Origin: a virus | Strand: one strand, 5' to 3' | IMG/VR virus record: IMGVR_UViG_3300047562_003246 | Coordinates: 1 to 64,000 of that record | Length of the DNA stretch: 64,000 nt | Shown here: one piece after another, positions 46,479-56,200 of the stretch | How the letters are laid out: each line of letters starts with the position of its first letter | Position numbering within the stretch: position 1 is the first letter of the stretch | Made by a program: the position numbers and the translations under genes | The notes under the pieces: model-generated | Database searches by the model: none | The model's input: only the letters and a program-made list of their open reading frames with translations | What the model was told of the DNA's origin: nothing

Positions 46479-48905
46479 ATGAGTGCGACAACGTTCGTCC
46501 CCCAATCCATCTACGCAACGCAAGCGGGCCTGGTCGGTGCCAATGCTGCTGGGCTTTGTCGTTTGTTGACGGCGGAAGAAGTGAAAGCCCTAGCCGGTTT
46601 GTCCGCCGCCGATTCGCCGACGTTTGCGGGCATGACCCTAAGTGGAAATTTGCAAGCAAACGGAGAAGTACGTTCACTCAATGGTGTTTACTCTAATCGC
46701 CTGTATATGGCAGGCGGCGTAGCCTTACTGGGTAATCACTCTGGACATTCTTTACAGCATAGCCCACAAGGATTGTATCTGTATGGGTCAGAGCTAGTTT
46801 TTGCTGTCCAAACGCCTGATACCACTTTAGCACGCAACGCTGTTGGTCAACTTGATATAAGAGGCAACAGCGGACTTCGCGTACGTAATTTTGCTAACAC
46901 CGCGAACGCTCCCATCGTCGCAAGTCAGTTTAACTCAAACAATCTTACAGCCAGTAATTACAACCTGGGTCTAGGGCAAAACGTTTCTAATGTCGCCTTT
47001 ACGGCAACGGCATTGGGTTGGTCGGCAGCAGCACCTCATACCAATTCTATTGCTATCGGAACCAGCGCAGCAACAAGTCAAGCTGGTCAACTATCTATAG
47101 GCAGCGCGCAAAATGTCACGCAAATGCGGTTTGGAGATGGGACTGCGAATGTTTCAATCGTAAACCCGATTACGGCAAGCGGAACGCTGCAAGCGGACGG
47201 ACAAATTCTGTTTGGTCCAAGCGACACGTCTTTCATCGACTCTACCGGAACAAACCTACGATTAGGAGTTAATAACTCCGCGCGTCTAACTGTCGACACG
47301 TCAGCAATTACAATAAACGATGCTGGGTTGTTACTAAGATGGGGTACAACCTCTGCATTCCCGGCTCTCAAACGCAACGGAACGGCAATAAATTTTCGTC
47401 TGGCAGATGATAGTGCCGACGCTCCTATCACCGCGTCACAAATTCAACTTTCCGGGTTTGGCGTCGTTCCCGGCAATTCTACGCAAGGACTGCGATTCGG
47501 TGATGGTTTTGCTGCTGATATAGTGAGAATGTTATCACGCTTCACTGGAATTGCGGGTGGAATACGACAACTACGGATCGCAGAAAACGCACACTTAGCA
47601 TGGGCTGCTAATCAAGGTACATCGTCAACCGATGTCACTTTGTCCCGTGACGCGACTGGTCCTAGTCTTCTTGCTCGTGTTAATGGCGGGCTACTGGTTA
47701 GAAATTTTGCAAATGACGCGGACGCTCCGATATCATGCGGAGCGATTACGGCAAGTGGAAGCGTAACAGTGAATGGTATTCCGTTGATCGGTGGAAATAC
47801 CGGAGCGACTGCTAACGCGGTGCTGCGGGCGGATGGAGTGGGAGGTACAACACTAAAAAACAGTGGCGTGACTATAGATGATACCGGAAATGTAGAGCTT
47901 AATGCCTCATCATGTCTACGCTTACGGAGTTCGACAGGGTTCCACGGAGGAGGCTCCAGACGAGTACTTGAAGTGTTGCTGAGTGCTCCAAATGAGACTG
48001 TGGTGACCGCATCTCTAGGTGAAAATGGACATTTAGATGCGAGGACCATCCTAAGTCAGAACACTGTCACTTGTGGAACACACGCAGGATTCAAAATTGG
48101 GGGAGGTTGGGGAGAATTCAATTCAGCTAGTACTTATGGACAGCGTACATTCGTTTCTAGCGTCTACAATACCGAAATACAGCACGGTCCTTCCTATGTT
48201 GCAAGAATTCGTAATCAGAACGGATCGTTAGGAAATCTTGAATTAGGGCAGATTACAAACGTTGCACAATCGGCTTCAACCGTTGCAACTATCATTCGAG
48301 GAGCCGCTTCCCAAACCGCCAATCTTACAGAATGGCAAGACAGTGTTGGTACGGTTGTCGCAAGCATGAGTTTAGAATTCCTCACGATGCCTGACAACAT
48401 AAACAGAGGAATACGATTTGGAACATCCGTTCACGCTCCACGAATAGGAGGCCTAGGAAGTGGGCGTACAATCCGATACGCAGTAGGAAACAACGCTTCT
48501 AGCATTTATTACTTCGATCCGAACGGTCTTAAAAATGACAGTGTAAACGATGGAGGCGAAGCATGGCTTCTGTCGGGCGGTGCTAATCGTAACCAGATAA
48601 TGACCATCAGTGGAACACTGCCTACAGGTGATTTCGCATCGCATTCGATTCGCGTGAGAGCAGGTAGTGCTTTTGCAAACGCTACGACCAACATCACTGG
48701 TGGAGATATTGAAATCCTTGCTGGCGATGGATCTGCAAACTCGGCAGGCAACGCAGACGGTGGTGACATCACACTGACAGCAGGCACCGGACACGGTACT
48801 GGGCGAGACGGCTTGATACTTCTCCAGAATCTTCCAACGGCAGATCCAGTGGTCACAGGAGCGCTCTGGAACGACGGTGGAACATTAAAGATTTCAGCCG
48901 GATAG
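46479..48905 (+). CDS. Large tail fibre protein (808 aa)
   Basis: Repeated fibre-type segments: AGMTLSGNLQANGEVRSLN, LRVRNFANTANAPIVASQF, LLVRNFANDADAPISCGAI, and ANAVLRADGVGGTTLKNSG. The C-terminus NLPTADPVVTGALWNDGG plus KISAG matches the 43788 fibre. RNFAN-type units recur at least twice, typical of trimeric beta fibres. Host-receptor recognition is likely. Confidence 0.8.
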   Translation: MSATTFVPQSIYATQAGLVGANAAGLCRLLTAEEVKALAGLSAADSPTFAGMTLSGNLQANGEVRSLNGVYSNRLYMAGGVALLGNHSGHSLQHSPQGLYLYGSELVFAVQTPDTTLARNAVGQLDIRGNSGLRVRNFANTANAPIVASQFNSNNLTASNYNLGLGQNVSNVAFTATALGWSAAAPHTNSIAIGTSAATSQAGQLSIGSAQNVTQMRFGDGTANVSIVNPITASGTLQADGQILFGPSDTSFIDSTGTNLRLGVNNSARLTVDTSAITINDAGLLLRWGTTSAFPALKRNGTAINFRLADDSADAPITASQIQLSGFGVVPGNSTQGLRFGDGFAADIVRMLSRFTGIAGGIRQLRIAENAHLAWAANQGTSSTDVTLSRDATGPSLLARVNGGLLVRNFANDADAPISCGAITASGSVTVNGIPLIGGNTGATANAVLRADGVGGTTLKNSGVTIDDTGNVELNASSCLRLRSSTGFHGGGSRRVLEVLLSAPNETVVTASLGENGHLDARTILSQNTVTCGTHAGFKIGGGWGEFNSASTYGQRTFVSSVYNTEIQHGPSYVARIRNQNGSLGNLELGQITNVAQSASTVATIIRGAASQTANLTEWQDSVGTVVASMSLEFLTMPDNINRGIRFGTSVHAPRIGGLGSGRTIRYAVGNNASSIYYFDPNGLKNDSVNDGGEAWLLSGGANRNQIMTISGTLPTGDFASHSIRVRAGSAFANATTNITGGDIEILAGDGSANSAGNADGGDITLTAGTGHGTGRDGLILLQNLPTADPVVTGALWNDGGTLKISAG

Positions 48906-48980
48906 CGTATAGTTTTGATTCCTTTTAGCCGCAGCCCGTAGCTACGGCTTAATTTCCTCTTAGTTTTGAAAGGTACAGAA

Positions 48981-49346
48981 ATGTCAGATTTTCTAAATGC
49001 AGAAATCGCCAAGCTCGCAAACCCACAACAGAACCAGCCAACCCGTGGACAACGCGCCAAGGAGTCAGCTGACGCGATCAAGCAGATTGCGGTTCAGAGT
49101 GTTGTGCAGTTCGTCAACAACATTAACCAGGGCTTCCAGTTGATTTGGCAGAACCAGATGGGCCTGTCGCCTCAAGAGGTCTGTGATGCCTTGGGAACTG
49201 ACGCACGCGGTGTGTTTGAACGACACGCAGCAACCGCCCAGTTCTTAGTTACGCAGGCCCCTGCCATCGCGGCTTTGTTGGCAACTGTTCCCGATGGATA
49301 TACGATTTCCTACAACGAAGACGGTACGGTCGTCATCAGCGAGTAA
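48981..49346 (+). CDS. Fibre-associated small protein (121 aa)
   Basis: SDFLNAEIAKLANPQQNQP and ALGTDARGVFERHAATAQF, ending YNEDGTVVISE. Similar overall plan to the 44949 protein, without the EF loop. ATG 48981 follows GAAAGGTACAGAA. Each accompanies one fibre. Confidence 0.6.
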   Translation: MSDFLNAEIAKLANPQQNQPTRGQRAKESADAIKQIAVQSVVQFVNNINQGFQLIWQNQMGLSPQEVCDALGTDARGVFERHAATAQFLVTQAPAIAALLATVPDGYTISYNEDGTVVISE

Positions 49347-49365
49347 CAGTTTCCAAAAGTGACCT

Positions 49366-50223
49366 ATGACCACGCAAACCCTCGAATTCAACGCTCCTAG
49401 TGGGCTCACTTTAAGCTGCAAATTGTTCGCGATTGGCAGCGATACAGTGATCGCTACACAGACGGCATCTGAAAAGACAAACGATAAAAATCGTTACGCA
49501 GTTGAGTTTGAAGATATTCCTGCCGGAGTCTATCGACTAAACGCCTTTGTCGAGACGGTTGGAGGGTTTGCGAATGAACTGTATGATCTTGAACCGGTTA
49601 CAAAGACATTTTTGCCTCGCGGAGAATACAGTCCTGAACCTGTCGGGATCTATCAAATCACCGTGAATGTTACCAGCGGCGGTGTCGGAGTGGCTGGCTG
49701 TGGCATCTCCATCGCAGGTTTAGGTACGATCCCTCGTACAAATCTTCAGGGCCAAGCGATAATTAGCGTTGACTCTGGTACGTATCAGTTGCGGGTGCTT
49801 CCGCCAACAGGGTTTCTTGGTGTCCCAAATATAAATGCAGTAGTATCTGATGAAGATATTACTGTTCCGGTAGTATTAACGAGCACAATGATGCCAGAGA
49901 ATTTACCTCCAGGAATCTGTCGATTGTTTACTTACGTAATTGACGGTGAAGGTAAACCTGTCGAAGGTGTCGTGCTTAAAGCTACGCTCATGGATCTTAA
50001 TGTCACAACGACTTCTGTGGCTGTCGCTATTGCGCCGGTACAGGCTGTCAGTGACGAGAATGGTTACGTAGGTGTGGACGTTATCCAGGGCGGACAAATC
50101 ATCACTGGAAACAAAAAGTACCGAATTGAACTGTTCGATACGAACAACAAGGTGAGGCTGCGAATCAATGCAGTTATTCCTGACCAAGACTCTTATAACA
50201 TTAAAGATTTAGTCGGCGTGTAA
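49366..50223 (+). CDS. CnaB/carboxypeptidase-regulatory-like beta protein (285 aa)
   Basis: At least two domains of the Cna-B/CarboxypepD_reg type: ITVNVTSGGVGVAGCGISIA with TNLQGQAIISVDSGTYQL, and FTYVIDGEGKPVEGVVLKA. The N-terminal 90 residues are another beta sandwich. Usual role: stalk or adhesion modules on phage tails. Confidence 0.7.
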   Translation: MTTQTLEFNAPSGLTLSCKLFAIGSDTVIATQTASEKTNDKNRYAVEFEDIPAGVYRLNAFVETVGGFANELYDLEPVTKTFLPRGEYSPEPVGIYQITVNVTSGGVGVAGCGISIAGLGTIPRTNLQGQAIISVDSGTYQLRVLPPTGFLGVPNINAVVSDEDITVPVVLTSTMMPENLPPGICRLFTYVIDGEGKPVEGVVLKATLMDLNVTTTSVAVAIAPVQAVSDENGYVGVDVIQGGQIITGNKKYRIELFDTNNKVRLRINAVIPDQDSYNIKDLVGV

Positions 50224-50252
50224 GCAGTTAGTTTGCTGTAAATTACCAAAGC

Positions 50253-50307
50253 TGGGTAAGTTGATCTTTTTAAACAACCTAGAGACTTTCAACTTATCCA
50301 CTTTTTG
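50253..50307 (+). terminator. Hairpin with T5, probable terminator
   Basis: TGGGTAAGTTGA pairs with TCAACTTATCCA (one wobble) over a 24-base loop, followed by CTTTTTG. Confidence 0.55.
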
Positions 50308-50379
50308 TACTTATCTATCGCATAAAGATTCTTGTTCTGTTTACTTAGCCGTTTGTTTTTGCTAAACACAGAACATCTG

Positions 50380-50427
50380 GCACTACTGGTTTTGGAAAGT
50401 GCTTTCCAGTGTAGTGCTGAATTTTTA
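50380..50427 (+). terminator. Compound hairpin with T5, terminator-like
   Basis: GCACTACTGG/CCAGTGTAGTGC with inner GGAAAG/CTTTCC, then GAATTTTT. It stands just before the possible lysis cassette and may also be an attenuator. Confidence 0.5.
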
Positions 50428-50447
50428 CATGACTCAAAGGTGGCGTC

Positions 50448-50948
50448 ATGATGCGGTTAGTTTTGACAGGAGTGCTGTTTGTTTGTTGCTCAAATGTTTT
50501 TGCTCAGCAAATTATCTTTAGCACAAAGAATGGGCTGATCGGTAGAATCGCCCAAAGGATCACTGGAGACTTCTATACTCACACGGCAATTGTGTTGCCC
50601 GATGCACAAGGTAGACAGTGGGTGTATGAACAGGACTGGCCGAGAGCCAAAAAAGTACCGCTCAGTCAGTATGGCAAGCGAAGAACGATCAACGACGTTT
50701 ACGCTCTACCACTATCTGGTTCACAGATAGCCGCAATGCGAAATCACGCTGAATCGCGACTTGGCGAACCTTACAGACTCCGTGCTTACTTTAGGCCGGG
50801 AGCCAGATCAAATGGGACTTGGTGTTCCAATTATGTAGGTCAGGTTCTTAATGCTGGCGGCTACAATATCAGCAGACAAGGAATGCATGAGCCGGAAAAT
50901 TTGCGACAACAAATTAGCCCTCAATTCCAGTACAGCTATTACAGATAG
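50448..50948 (+). CDS. Secreted YiiX-like permuted cysteine hydrolase (166 aa)
   Basis: Signal peptide (LVLTGVLFVCCSNVFA, cleavage near residue 20). GLIGRIAQRITGDFYTHTAI places the His near residue 44; TWCSNYVGQVL places the Cys near 124. His-before-Cys is the order of permuted NlpC/P60-like enzymes (YiiX/YaeF type), which cleave peptide or acyl bonds in cell walls or lipoproteins. With a signal peptide and two small membrane genes downstream, it is a candidate lysis or envelope enzyme. Confidence 0.65.
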   Translation: MMRLVLTGVLFVCCSNVFAQQIIFSTKNGLIGRIAQRITGDFYTHTAIVLPDAQGRQWVYEQDWPRAKKVPLSQYGKRRTINDVYALPLSGSQIAAMRNHAESRLGEPYRLRAYFRPGARSNGTWCSNYVGQVLNAGGYNISRQGMHEPENLRQQISPQFQYSYYR

Positions 50949-50964
50949 TCGTCAGGAAAGTTAA

Positions 50965-51216
50965 ATGCCCGCTTCCAAGATTCGTGAACGTATCGGTTAT
51001 ATCAACGAATGGATCAGCCAGGGCATTAATGTTTTCACAGGCGGGTATCCTGACGAAATGTTTTCAGCCAGAGCGTTCAGAACAAAAAACTGGACGCTCT
51101 TTTTTATTGATGCAGTCTTTGGACGTGGCCACTGCGAAGAAATGTATAAGTACGAGTGGTCAAGAAAGTCACAGCATCCGCACTATAACCAGCAGAACAG
51201 ACCTAGCGATATCTAA
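50965..51216 (+). CDS. Conserved phage protein (83 aa)
   Basis: KIRERIGYINEWISQGINVF, GGYPDEMFSARAFRTKNW, and GRGHCEEMYKYEW. The NVF-F-G--DE--SARA-R...D--FGRGHC----E pattern is widespread in phages near lysis genes, with no known function. Confidence 0.7.
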   Translation: MPASKIRERIGYINEWISQGINVFTGGYPDEMFSARAFRTKNWTLFFIDAVFGRGHCEEMYKYEWSRKSQHPHYNQQNRPSDI

Positions 51217-51232
51217 ATTTTTCGCTTATTTG

Positions 51233-51250
51233 CACCATATATACATGGTG
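51233..51250 (+). promoter_or_regulatory. Inverted repeat, operator-like
   Basis: CACCAT/ATGGTG around ATATAC. The upstream AAATTTTT, then pyrimidine-rich sequence resembles that upstream of the candidate promoter at 34135. Could be an operator or promoter for the mini membrane gene. Confidence 0.3.
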
Positions 51251-51284
51251 TACACTTTAGTCATGAAGACTCAAGGAGGTCAGG

Positions 51285-51392
51285 ATGGATCCTATATCTG
51301 TAGCCTTGTTCGCAGGGCTGTCTGTTCCAGTGGCAGTGTTAATCTCGATTCTCGTTGATCAAATACTTGATCGTATCGAGCCGCGAGAATAA
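51285..51392 (+). CDS. Mini membrane protein (35 aa)
   Basis: Near-consensus AAGGAGGT four bases before ATG 51285. DPISVALFAGLSVPVAVLIS forms one span, then LVDQILDRIEPRE. Strong initiation and position suggest a small holin- or antiholin-like protein, unproven. Confidence 0.55.
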   Translation: MDPISVALFAGLSVPVAVLISILVDQILDRIEPRE

Positions 51393-51419
51393 CGCAGCCA
51401 AACTTGCTTAGAGGATAAT

Positions 51420-51788
51420 ATGCAAGTAGCAAAAGTTTTGGACGTATTTCTAGATGAAAACGTCCACTGCTGCTCACCGCAGCAATTGGCTCATACTGAT
51501 GAGCCTATTCTTTTCATCCCAGGAGCGTATGCCTGGGAGAACGATGGGCGAATTCTTGTGGCTGTTGTCAAGCCAAGCGGACCAGTAAGCCTCGAAGGCT
51601 TTGGGCTGTTGCTTGAAGACAGCCGACAAGAAGTAACAAAGCTAGATGGAATTAAGCTAATTCCACTAGCTGAAGGTCTTTTGAAGAAAGACCTGTCACG
51701 GCTTGATCAGCATTTTATGAAGCTGATCGAGATTTTCAAAGAAGTCGCTGGAATGTTTCCGGCGACAGAACTCAACGCCGAGGATTGA
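51420..51788 (+). CDS. Unknown protein (122 aa)
   Basis: VLDVFLDENVHCCSPQQLA and ILVAVVKPSGPVSLEGFGL (beta), then a helical C-terminus (LSRLDQHFMKLIEIFKEV). No family recognised. Lies between two membrane genes in the candidate lysis cassette. Confidence 0.6.
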   Translation: MQVAKVLDVFLDENVHCCSPQQLAHTDEPILFIPGAYAWENDGRILVAVVKPSGPVSLEGFGLLLEDSRQEVTKLDGIKLIPLAEGLLKKDLSRLDQHFMKLIEIFKEVAGMFPATELNAED

Positions 51789-51790
51789 TA

Positions 51791-51967
51791 ATGTACCTGT
51801 GCGTAATTTTGGGAGGCATCGCTGTGATTACAGCGATAGCCTCTCTGTTTCCACAGAAAGATGTGGAACTGGAAAAACGGTTAACTGACCAGCTAGTCAC
51901 AGCTGATCAGAGAACAAAATTCGAAGAGGTGCTTGATTTCAATCACCCCTCGAAATTCAAGTGGTAA
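51791..51967 (+). CDS. Single-span membrane protein (58 aa)
   Basis: ATG 51791 has GAGG seven bases upstream. Membrane span at residues 2-19 (LCVILGGIAVITAIASLF), then a charged helix. Like small i-spanin or holin partners in size, but no partner Cys or lipobox is visible. Confidence 0.55.
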   Translation: MYLCVILGGIAVITAIASLFPQKDVELEKRLTDQLVTADQRTKFEEVLDFNHPSKFKW

Positions 51968-51998
51968 TTAGCAGGTAAGCCTGCAAGTTACTACAATG

Positions 51999-52038
51999 GA
52001 GTCAACACGATATTTTTCTTGTTGGCTCTTTTTTTTTT
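51999..52038 (+). terminator. Intrinsic terminator with T10 tract
   Basis: GAGTCAAC/GTTGGCTC (8 bp, one wobble), then T10. A second hairpin GCAGG/CCTGC lies just upstream. Confidence 0.75.
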
Positions 52039-52064
52039 AGCTATCACAACTATTCGGCAAAAAC

Positions 52065-53261
52065 ATGGAACAAGGATTCACATCACTGTCTGCGGGTATC
52101 GCCGAAATCGATCAGGCGGTTACCGATAAAACAACAGCCGATTTGGTGACAAATACAGGTCTCGGTGCTGTTCTGCGTAGGATCCTGCGCACGGTTTACG
52201 AGATAAATCCCGATGTTTCTGGTACCTGTCAGAACTGTTTTTTCTACGGGCAAGGAGCACCTGCTGCTGAGTTAGGCAAAGAAGATGACTGGTATTTGCA
52301 GATCGACACCGGAGACATATGGGCGCATTCCGGTGCAAGTGCACAAAATACGCCTGCTCCCATACCAGTTGATATTGAAGTCATTACCGAAGAAGACTTG
52401 GAAAACTTTTTTGGTAGCTGGGCGAAAACTGGTATCACGCTTAAGGGTCCAACGGGTCCAACTGGATTAACCGGACCCGCAGGAACCAACGGTACTAACG
52501 GAGCTTCAGTCGATGTTCGTATGTCTGGAACAGAACTACAAACAAAATTGACTAATCAGCTGGATACAAGTTACGTAACTAGATTTGATTTTGCAGATAT
52601 TACGCCAGTTGTAACGGTTAGCCCTGATTTAGATCTAAATTACCGTTTAGCTGGCGATGCTCCAGAAGAAGCTGCAACGATATTTGATCTAGCGTCCTTG
52701 ACGCCAAGAATGCGTGTCGATTCTAACAAGCTCCAGTGGAAGCTCACAGTTCAGCCTGACACCGATTATGTAGACGTTCTAAATCTCAATACGATTACGC
52801 CAGTATTTCGTATTGTCAATCGTGATGTGCAGTACAAATATGCTAGCCAAGCCGACAGTAGCTACACGTCTATCGGGGAATTAGATAGCGCTTCACAGTT
52901 AGACGGTGATATTATCCCGGTCAGCGTTGCGCTCAGTAATATTACTCCGGACACAACCCCTGAACAAGTAACAGCAGCAGACCAGCTCGGTGCGATCATA
53001 AAAGGCATCGATAATGCACTGACGCAGGCCCCTTTAAAAATGCGGGCTGTGCAAGTTGACGCGGCTATGGTTACCGCTAGATCGGTGAATTTTTCTGTCG
53101 AGCTTCGTGACCCGGCGAATGCTGTGGTAGTATTAGATGGATCCTTCCGACCAGCTGGACAGGTCTCAGTCAACGCTAACGGCGTAATGACTTGGGCAGC
53201 TGGAGGTGCCTTTGCCAGTGCTATAACTAGCTCAAGCTATGTAATACTGTTCTCTAACTGA
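52065..53261 (+). CDS. Collagen-like tail fibre/accessory protein (398 aa)
   Basis: N-terminal helix; CQNCFFYGQGAPAAELGKED; a short collagen-like Gly-x-y run near residue 127 (GPTGPTGLTGPAGTNG). Beta repeats follow (DFADITPVVTVSPDLDLNY and related units). Fibre protein by composition. Carries reverse-strand repeat copy 10. Confidence 0.7.
   Translation: MEQGFTSLSAGIAEIDQAVTDKTTADLVTNTGLGAVLRRILRTVYEINPDVSGTCQNCFFYGQGAPAAELGKEDDWYLQIDTGDIWAHSGASAQNTPAPIPVDIEVITEEDLENFFGSWAKTGITLKGPTGPTGLTGPAGTNGTNGASVDVRMSGTELQTKLTNQLDTSYVTRFDFADITPVVTVSPDLDLNYRLAGDAPEEAATIFDLASLTPRMRVDSNKLQWKLTVQPDTDYVDVLNLNTITPVFRIVNRDVQYKYASQADSSYTSIGELDSASQLDGDIIPVSVALSNITPDTTPEQVTAADQLGAIIKGIDNALTQAPLKMRAVQVDAAMVTARSVNFSVELRDPANAVVVLDGSFRPAGQVSVNANGVMTWAAGGAFASAITSSSYVILFSN
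52177..52190 (-). repeat. Dispersed 14-bp repeat, exact copy 10
   Basis: Reverse strand within the 52065 gene, read as Arg-Arg-Ile-Leu-Arg, avoiding the frame that would give TAG. Confidence 0.95.
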
Positions 53262-53285
53262 GAACTCTATTACACAGGCTTGCAA

Positions 53286-56200
53286 ATGCGTCCAGAACAG
53301 AAGCTTCATTTAGCCCAAGAAACGCCAAATTTAAATCAAAGACTATCTCGTTTAGGTGCTCAGTATTCAGGCACCTGCGTGATCTTTGATTCGACATTCG
53401 GACAGGAATTGGACTTATCGCTATCTTTTGTCGGCGAAGATCCGAATTATCTGTGGGTTAGGGCGGTTTTTAGCAAACCACCAGCAAACTTATCGACAGC
53501 GTCTTTTACAATCACTGGACCGATTACAGCACATAGTCTGTCGGGACAAGATCGCAGTTTTGTATTTGTGCTGCAAAAAACAGGGTTTGGACAAGCTTCG
53601 ATCAGCATTGCTACCAATACCGTTGCTGACGAAGCTGGTGAGTTTTTCCCTGCAACTGGACCTATCATCAGGGATATTAACGCAAGGCCGATACCTGTCA
53701 TCACCGGGCCAACTCAGGTATCTGTAGGCACAACCCAGTTGACGATCACCTTCAATGAAGATGTTACTGGTTTATCGATTGCAGACTTTGTTGTCACTGG
53801 AGGCTCGGTTAATTCGCTAGTAGGTTCCGGAGATAGTTACACGTTTAATTTGGAAGTCGCAAGTATCCAGACCGAAGTACAAGTCGTGTTGCCAGCCGGT
53901 GTGTGTCAAGCGGCTAACCTCAGTACGAATGTTGATTCCAATATTTATGCGCCCGTTACCAGTAAAGGGCCGCTAACGGCAACTGTTAAACCGACTAAAG
54001 CTATTTTCTCGACTTTCTTAACTACGTTTTTAATTGAGTGGAACGCGGACGTAGATGATTCGTTTTCGCAGCAAGATCTGAGTGTTAATACAGGAACTAT
54101 CACAGGATTTACAAAAATCACTCCAAGTAAATTCCTAGTCAATGTCACAGTGACAGAAGACACAACAGTGACTCTGACAGTTGTAGCCGAGACTGTTACT
54201 TTGCTTGGATACGATCCAAACCTCGCAGCCTCTGGTTCTTGTCAAGTATCTACGACTGCCCTTACTTTTACGTTAGTGCCTCCGACTGGTTGGCTTAATG
54301 GAGAAGCAGTTATCGAAGTCATAGCCAACGGACCTCACTCTGGTTTATTAGCAAGTGATTTTGTGGTGCAAAACGGTGTCGTACTTGACTGGTCTCCTGT
54401 TGGTAATGGAGGCAGCCTCACGGTGGCACCGACAAGCTACGGTCGAGAAGTTGTGCTTGCTGTCAGTATACCTGCAGGTGTAGCAGTTAATCCGGCAGGT
54501 TTAGAGAATAACGCTGCTGGTCCTGTTCAAGTTTTTCATGATTCGCTGCCTCCAGCAATTACGTTTGTAAGTTTCACTAGGATAGGCGACGAATATGAAT
54601 TTGCATTTCGTACCAGCGAGATTGTTGTCAGGGTATTAGATTACTCACATCCAGAGTCCAGTAGCACTGTATTTACAGGCGAAGGACTTAACTGGGTTGT
54701 CCGAGTAAATCCTATTGCCGATAAGGGTAATTTGCAGATTAACTTTCCTGCAGGATTGTTTGCAGACAAAGCTTATAACGTCTCAGCTGCTGTCAGCTCC
54801 CCGGTTTATCCGTTTGACACAGTTGGTCCGGTAGGTGACTGGCAACTTGTAGCCGATGGTCACGCAATTACTCGGGTAACAAATAAGAAAAATCGAGCGT
54901 TCATACTCACGTTCGATTCGCAACTATCTGCAGAGCTAACAATAGACAAACTAACAACAAGTACTGGACTGGTTGTTTCTGGGTTAGAAGTGATACAACC
55001 GAGAAGAGTTTATCGCGTATCGACCGTCAATTCTGGTTTAACTGGTATTGCACAGTTATCTCTACCCGTTGGGTCTGTTCGCGATATGTTTGACAACATT
55101 AATACGACTGCAAGTACGGTTAATTGGGATTTCGATTTTGTAAAGCCTGTTGTCAGTGATTGGTCGGCTACGGTAGACGAACGCAACGTATTGTTTGTTA
55201 TTGAATTTAACGAAAATGTTTCTCGAAATGTCGGTAACTTTCAGGTACTAACACAAAACCTGACAGTACTGGATGTGACTTTTAGTTCTAGGATTATTAC
55301 CGTCAGTACTACGGTCAATAGTTCAACACCATCTAACAATCTGCAGGTAGGAATTGCCCTGCCTCAAAATTTTGTACTAGACATAGCAGACAACGGTAAC
55401 GATCAGACGATTTACTTTACAACGATTGTCGATACTGCTGGACCTACTGTAACAATTACCAGTCCACAGCATCCACAAACAAGTTCGCAGTTAGTTACGT
55501 TCGGTATCGAATCTAGTGATCCACTATCTAGTGACTTAGTTCGTAGTCAGCTGCAGTTGGTCAACGCTACGCTAGATCCGTTAAGCGATCTTGATACAAG
55601 TTTTGTCATCAATACGCCCGGTAGAGTTTATACCGCAACAGTAAGAGCTGTTCAGGACGGCGAAGTCAGATTAACAGTACCCGCTAATATTCTTTTGGAC
55701 CTAGACGGGAATCCAAACTCGCAAGGAAGTTTGACGGTTCTTGTAGGTAGCAGGTTTAATCTTACACTAGCATTTTCTGCAGGATCAAAACCAGATACTA
55801 GGGTTCTTACAGTTAGCTCTTCGATTGCGATTGATCAAAGTTCGTTGACAGTCAGCGACATCAATCCATCTGAAGGTGCTCTAAGTGTAGAGGCAGGTGA
55901 TTCGTTTAATAGATTTGTTATTCAGCTCAACCCAGCACTGACAACAGCAAGAGCTACGATACCGTCAGGGGAAGTTTTATCAACAACGGGTCGAGTTAAT
56001 AATCAGGCGACTCAGCAGACTAGCTACGCTGCGATGCTTGCTTCAGCGATTATGACTTCGACGACTCAGCAAGTTAGACGCAACGTAGATATTCCAGTTG
56101 ATATCACTTGGAACATTAGAGTTCAGCGGTTTACCGTTGCTGATCTAAAGATCGGTATTAGAAACGTAGACTTGCAGATAATTACTGGCACAGGCTTTGT

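Noticed and set aside
50984-51358. 124-codon plus-strand ORF overlapping the 50965 gene
   Set aside because: It is out of frame with the conserved 50965 protein and the 35-residue membrane gene, both of which have better support.
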